From Paraglomus occultum (Eukaryota; Glomeromycota; Glomeromycetes; Paraglomerales; Paraglomeraceae), in NCBI GenBank assembly GCA_910592205.1, contig CAJVPJ010000951.1, positions 1-14,152 of the forward strand: DNA of 14,152 nt. The letters are read 5' to 3'. Below, piece after piece: positions 10,145-14,152 of this stretch. The notes below the pieces were generated by a model that was given only the letters and a program-made list of their open reading frames with translations, was not told where the DNA came from and searched no databases. Each line of letters opens with the position of its first letter. Positions within the stretch are counted from its first letter, which is position 1. The position numbers were made by a program, and so were the translations under genes.

Positions 10145-10587
10145 GAGTTACATAATCGACCAACGGAAAACTCTACATATCGACATGATACTGCTTCCCA
10201 GAGGACTTGCACAATAAGAGTCTCTGTTTACTACACACATGCTTTACTCGCGTATGTCCAATTCATGCATTACTATTTTTAGTCCGAGGACTACACAAAA
10301 GAATGGTTATATGTATACTTTATTTGATAACCTGTTCACCAAATACAAATGTTTTTTCATAAGATTTGATCAGGCAAAAGCCAGGAAGTAAAATAGTTAT
10401 AATTTGGCCGTCTCTGCAAGACAATAAGAGTTTGTTTACAAAATCAACATACTAATACACAATATCACGCTCTTGTAAAGAAAGCAAAAAAATTTATTAC
10501 TGGTAATACAGTTTAGATGATTTATTCTTATTATTCTCACAAGCAATTTATCAGGTTAACTTGCTGGAGAAACAATAATCAAAGTAA
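10145..10587. other. A+T-rich stretch without recognisable features
   Basis: Short broken frames in all six readings; no RNA gene or repeat was recognised. The end of this region leads into the coding-like trace that follows. Confidence 0.4.
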
Positions 10588-10988
10588 TATCAGAAGAACG
10601 ATAATACTTTATTTGTTGACGAATTTGTATCTGATGAGCATATTGATTTGCATGTTGCAATCCAAAAATTACAAAAAGCAAGCTGTCCGAAATTTGAAAA
10701 CTCTCGACAGATTTTGCAATTGGTCCTTTTTACTTTGTCAATCACACGCCCAGACATTGAACATGTTTTGCTACTCGTCCCTCGATATTTACTCGTCTAC
10801 ATCAAGTATGCGCACGTTTTCGATGCCCAAACGGTTGCTATTCTAGCAATTAGAATTTGCAGTATCATTAGATTGGTGCCCGAGTAAATTACCATCTGTG
10901 CATGGATTTGTTTGGCATTCCAAATGTCATTGTTCCAAAACCCTAATTGAGTCAGACATTGATGCTTTTTCTTTTGAAGGACAAGCAT
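10588..10988 (+). pseudogene. Degenerate coding-like trace, family unknown
   Basis: One frame is open without a stop from 10588 to 10884 (99 codons; stop 10885-10887) and reads like a mixed helical protein (for example DEFVSDEHIDLHVAIQKLQ and TRPDIEHVLLLVPRYLLVYI). Past the stop, other frames continue with protein-like words: HLCMDLFGIPNVIVPK in a second frame, then LIESDIDAFSFEGQALYTT in a third, ending in TAA. This pattern suggests a gene remnant broken by frameshifts, or exons of an uncalled gene. I do not recognise the family, and chance is possible in A+T-rich DNA. Confidence 0.25.
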
Positions 10989-11700
10989 TGTACACGACTT
11001 AAACTTAAATTGTAATCACAGGCTTTGCGGGCATTGTAAATTGTATGTGTGCTAGACGTGTTCAAACGGCAACGTCGTATATCTCTTGCTTTGCCACATA
11101 GAATGCATACTGATCGCAGTATGTTATGTTTGCTACGCTACTAAACTATTGAACGACACTCGACTGCTCCTAAGCGAAGCGTTGCATGGTGTATGAATTT
11201 ATAACGTTAGCCTTCAACATCACTGCTTTTTTTATTTAGTAAGCTGCACGACAAAGAGAACCGCTGAAACCGGAGATATCGTCGACTCCCGGCGTATATT
11301 TTGGCACGATGTGAAAATTAAATTGTTCCCAACAATTTCAACATCTATGGTAAGTCTGTTCTTATGTTTAATAGTTCAACGCCACTAGTGTCTACTATTC
11401 GATACTGCGACTATTTATATCGTGCATATGGTTTTTGCTTCCCACGCACAAAGTTCTGCAACGGGCAAACAAGATCATTTTGGCCTACACTGCTGCGGCT
11501 ACACTGGCAGCGAACCGCTGAATCTTTTTATTGGGAATTGGACCACTTTGTCAGAACAAGCTTTTCATTAGCTGTTATGGGTCCGCAGGATTATCTTTTT
11601 TGACTTGAGACTACCGTAAAAAAATCCTTGCACACCTATCAAATTGTACTAACTTCGATAAGAAAAAGATTCTTTGTAAGAAGTTAAAGTCGTAACACCA
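10989..11700. other. Unassigned stretch with a possible ATG|GTAAGT first exon
   Basis: Around 11240-11600 the DNA is less A+T-rich than its surroundings. At 11347 an ATG is directly followed by GTAAGT, as in small fungal genes with a one-codon first exon. Several AGs follow, and short open frames then occur (a 79-codon plus-strand frame at 11364-11603; another with the hydrophobic stretch KIILAYTAAATLAANR). No combination gives a protein I recognise. A small hairpin (CATACTG-ATCG-CAGTATG) lies at 11106-11123. Confidence 0.15.
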
Positions 11701-13160
11701 CAACTTTAACTTTATTATTTGTAGTTCGGTTATTGTTGTCACGGTTAGTAATTGGTATTTTTTTTTTGTCTTTACCCTTTTTTCTTTAAAATGCACCATT
11801 TGTGTCAGATGATGGTATGTAAACACACTATCGAACATGCCAATGCCTTCCCTTTTCTTTTGTATGTTCGCCCCTTTTCTATGTTTCAAGCTCGTTGATT
11901 ATCTCTGCCAAGCAAAAATTAATATTAATAGCACACCGATTTAATCCCTTAGTTGTGTGAACAATGACTTTGCATAAACATAGGTCACGCTGCAACAATG
12001 AGCTGGGTTTGTCACAACACCAATCAACATTCTGTATATCTGTTATTTGGAATTCCACGAAAGTATGCACGCCCACAACTGTTACAAAAATCTTTTGATC
12101 CGTATGACCAAACAATAATAGAAAACCAAAGTATACCTTTCTCGCTTTACTTATCAAGAACGAGAATATCGCTTTTCTAAAGAGCTTTGTGATGTCGCTA
12201 TTACTGTGAATTCAGATTTCAGAGCATCGATTCCTCTTGCATGAACAGCAACATATCGTTTTTCTGTTTGAAATTGTGTCCGACTGTCTCAAGTAAAGCC
12301 CTGCGTACATACACATTCACCCCCGGGTAACCGAACGCTTACTAAGCATAATAAACAATATAAGGCAGTTTTATTTAATAAAAATGCTGTGATAAAGAGA
12401 ACGTATCTCTGATACAAAGGGGATCTGACCAAATCTACCGTGCCCATTATCGTGTCATATAGATTGACAGAATAGCGTCGACAATGGTCGACCGTCAAGA
12501 CAAAGTAATTTGGTATTTCTATTCTCGTAAAAAAATGTATTGGTCGGATGGATATTTACATGTGATTCAAATAGAAATTTCGATACTCTGGCAAAGCGCA
12601 TTTAGTAATACTCTGAGGAAACTTGTTATTCGTCTAAAGCAATGGTGTAACAATACGACTTTGTTGTTTGTGCGAATAGCGGCGAATCGGGCATACAACT
12701 GAACTACTCTAACTGCGGGCTATAATATAGCAATTATGTTATTTCCTGCGTGGGAACAAGAGCTGCGCAACGTTTCTTTTTTCAAATGTCATCTATAATC
12801 ATTAACGTTAAACTTGCAATAGCAATGGTCTATTCACTAGTTATTTGCTCGTCCGATTACATTTCTCCGAACTCGATATCTTTGGACTCACAAATAAATC
12901 CGCTTCTTATTGTCTCATTCCCATAACAAACGCATGCCGATCTGTCTAGACGCTCCAGCAAAATAAAAAATGACAACGCATATGGTAACATTGTGATTGG
13001 AGTTGGTAAGGTTACCAAGTGGCATTTTCTTTTATTCATGGAGGAGAGTCGATTGAGAATGTATTGTGCATGGAATCGTCGTGTCCAATAAAGTCTGCTG
13101 CGGTTCCCATTATTGCGTTTATGCACTTGACAAATGGGGAATGACAAAGGTGGCAAGTCG
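11701..13160. other. Gene-free stretch upstream of the PARP-like gene
   Basis: Only short open frames occur (up to about 115 codons), none recognised and none with consistent coding character. A near-palindrome TTGGTAAGGTTACCAA lies at 13003-13018, about 150 bp upstream of the TATA box of the next gene, and could be a regulator site, but the evidence is weak. Confidence 0.4.
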
Positions 13161-13166
13161 AAAATG

Positions 13167-13173
13167 TATAAAA
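13167..13173 (+). promoter_or_regulatory. TATA box of the PARP-like gene
   Basis: TATAAAA lies 102 bp upstream of the ATG at 13275. The stretch after it (AACAACAACAAATCG and ACCCAACAACAAACAG) is A/C-rich and looks like a typical fungal 5' leader. No other good TATA element lies between it and the start codon. Confidence 0.55.
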
Positions 13174-13274
13174 CCTCCCTCCAAATCATCGGAGACAACA
13201 ACAAATCGTGCTAATCGTTAGAAAACTCGAATAAAGCTTACCCAACAACAAACAGACCGTGTATATTTTTACTA

Positions 13275-14018
13275 ATGGCCACTCAAACGAATAATCTAAA
13301 CACATCCAGCACGAGTTACGGAATCATTCGAAAGCCTTACCGTGCCTTTAAGCGGTTATTTATCAAGCCTTCCAGTGGTATGATTGACAAGAACTAACAT
13401 TTATGCAAAAAGTAAAAAAGAAAAAAACGCATTATCTCATCCATACAAAAAATTCTCCTATAGTTGATGGAAGCCCGGTCCCTCGTCCAAAACAAGAAAA
13501 GAGATTCTTTTTTAAAAAGAAACACCACCCGCCTATCACTCCAGTCGTCACTCCAGTCGTCACTCCAGTTGTCAGTCCACCTTTGACTTTGCCTATAACC
13601 ACGCCTATTGCACCTCCTAAGACTGCAGCTGAGCATGCGGCCGAGACCGACGCCGTCGGAATTATCGAAACCTTCACACCAAACGGAACACAAACAACCG
13701 TGTCACGCGTTCTATCAACCTCTCCAGAGTACCAACAAGTGGTCTCTTCATTTAACATCCCTCACGCCAAAATAATGGCTATATTCGCAATCGAAATGCC
13801 GTCCAAAATAAAGGACGACCATTCGAAATTCAAAGAAACCGAAGCTGAGAAAAACAAATCTACGCCCGATACGATTACTAGGAAGCTGTTCCATGGAACC
13901 AAGTCAGTATGTAATCCTCAGAACTTGATCGAAAAAGGGGAAGTATGCGCGAGTAGTGGGTGCGGATTGTGCGGAATACTTAAAGGAGGGAATAAGACCT
14001 CTTCTTCGAGATGTAGCG
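13275..14018 (+). CDS. PARP-like (ADP-ribosyltransferase-fold) protein, 5' part only
   Basis: Exons 13275-13377 and 13464-14018, joined over an 86-nt intron (donor GTATGA, branch-like CTAAC, acceptor TATAG). The joined frame gives 219 residues, then donor GTAAGT at 14019 in phase 1, so the gene continues outside the window. The N-terminal half is Ser/Thr/Pro/Lys-rich with a basic patch (KRFFFKKKHH, residues 47-56) and a TPVV tandem repeat. Near the visible C-terminus, LFHGT (His178, Gly179) is followed by Cys196, Cys201 and Cys204 in a C....C..CgI pattern. This matches the first part of fungal and plant PARP-like domains, where His belongs to the NAD-binding H-Y-E-type triad. The Tyr and Glu/third-position segments would be in later exons, so catalytic competence cannot be judged. 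No signal peptide is visible. The ATG is supported by the in-frame joined exon 1 and a TATA box upstream. It could still be a diverged or dead copy. Confidence 0.6.
13537..13572 (+). repeat. 12-bp tandem repeat, three copies, encoding TPVV
   Basis: CACTCCAGTCGT occurs twice exactly and then once with a single change (CACTCCAGTTGT). In frame it encodes TPVVTPVVTPVV, followed by a decayed fourth unit (SPPL). It lies in the low-complexity N-terminal part of the PARP-like protein. Its length could vary between strains. Confidence 0.9.
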
Positions 14019-14075
14019 GTAAGTTAATGTGACTCGTAAGCCCGACAGGTGTTGCCTTTGATGAGTCATGTGTCC

Positions 14076-14152
14076 TAAAGCGATTGCCGATGTAAAGCAA
14101 ACATGCGTGAATAGGAAAAAGTGCATCTGTGAGAAAGATGGATAAAGCAGCA
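14076..14152 (+). repeat. 77-bp exact direct repeat, copy at the window end
   Basis: Identical to 7999-8075 in the same orientation, and it stops exactly at the last base of the window. It lies downstream of the exon-2 donor at 14019 of the PARP-like gene, so it is probably intronic there too, but on the sense strand of that gene. The repeat may continue beyond the window. Confidence 0.95.

Noticed and set aside
12857-13204. 115-codon minus-strand frame upstream of the PARP-like gene
   Set aside because: It overlaps the TATA box and promoter region of that gene, has no recognisable domain and looks like chance.
1-14152. tRNA, rRNA and CRISPR-like features
   Set aside because: No consensus tRNA B-box in a suitable context, no rRNA words and no regularly spaced repeats were found on reading both strands.

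Overview
The window looks like nuclear DNA of a fungus: A+T-rich, with a large gene split by many short introns (68-277 nt, GT...AG) and a long non-coding gap. The main protein belongs to the fungal CLASP/Stu1 family. The second gene carries a Cys-containing PARP-like signature of a kind known from fungi and plants. An early-diverging lineage (for example Mucoromycota) is possible, but nothing in the sequence proves it. There are no bacterial operons, rRNA genes, CRISPR arrays or recognisable intact transposons.

Layout. Positions 1-1507 hold no gene I can name, apart from a palindromic CACGTG site and one short unassigned open stretch. Positions 1508-9022 on the minus strand are one spliced gene for a microtubule-stabilising CLASP protein. 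I could follow it through 14 exons whose lengths and phases all agree (6066 nt of coding sequence, 2021 residues). It has TOG/HEAT domains at the N-terminus, in the middle and at the C-terminus. A single 3.3-kb exon also encodes about 260 residues of E/R/Q-rich coiled coil and about 290 residues of degenerate DWD/DWE-R repeats, which make the protein roughly 500 residues longer than the best-known CLASPs. Positions 9023-13160 are a gap of about 4.1 kb with only degenerate coding-like traces and small inverted repeats. From 13275 to the end of the window on the plus strand is the 5' part of a second spliced gene, with a TATA box, a 34-codon first exon, an 86-nt intron and an exon ending in a PARP-like HGT...C...C..C motif. 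Its 3' part is outside the window.

Two non-gene signals stand out. The last 77 bases of the window repeat exactly, in the same orientation, bases 7999-8075 inside CLASP intron 3. A repeat of exactly that length ending at the sequence end could be a dispersed repeat or the signature of a k=77 assembly-graph break. The same CLASP intron also carries a run of G-tracts on the transcribed-sense strand that fits a G-quadruplex motif. The two genes show no evident functional link; they are simply neighbours.
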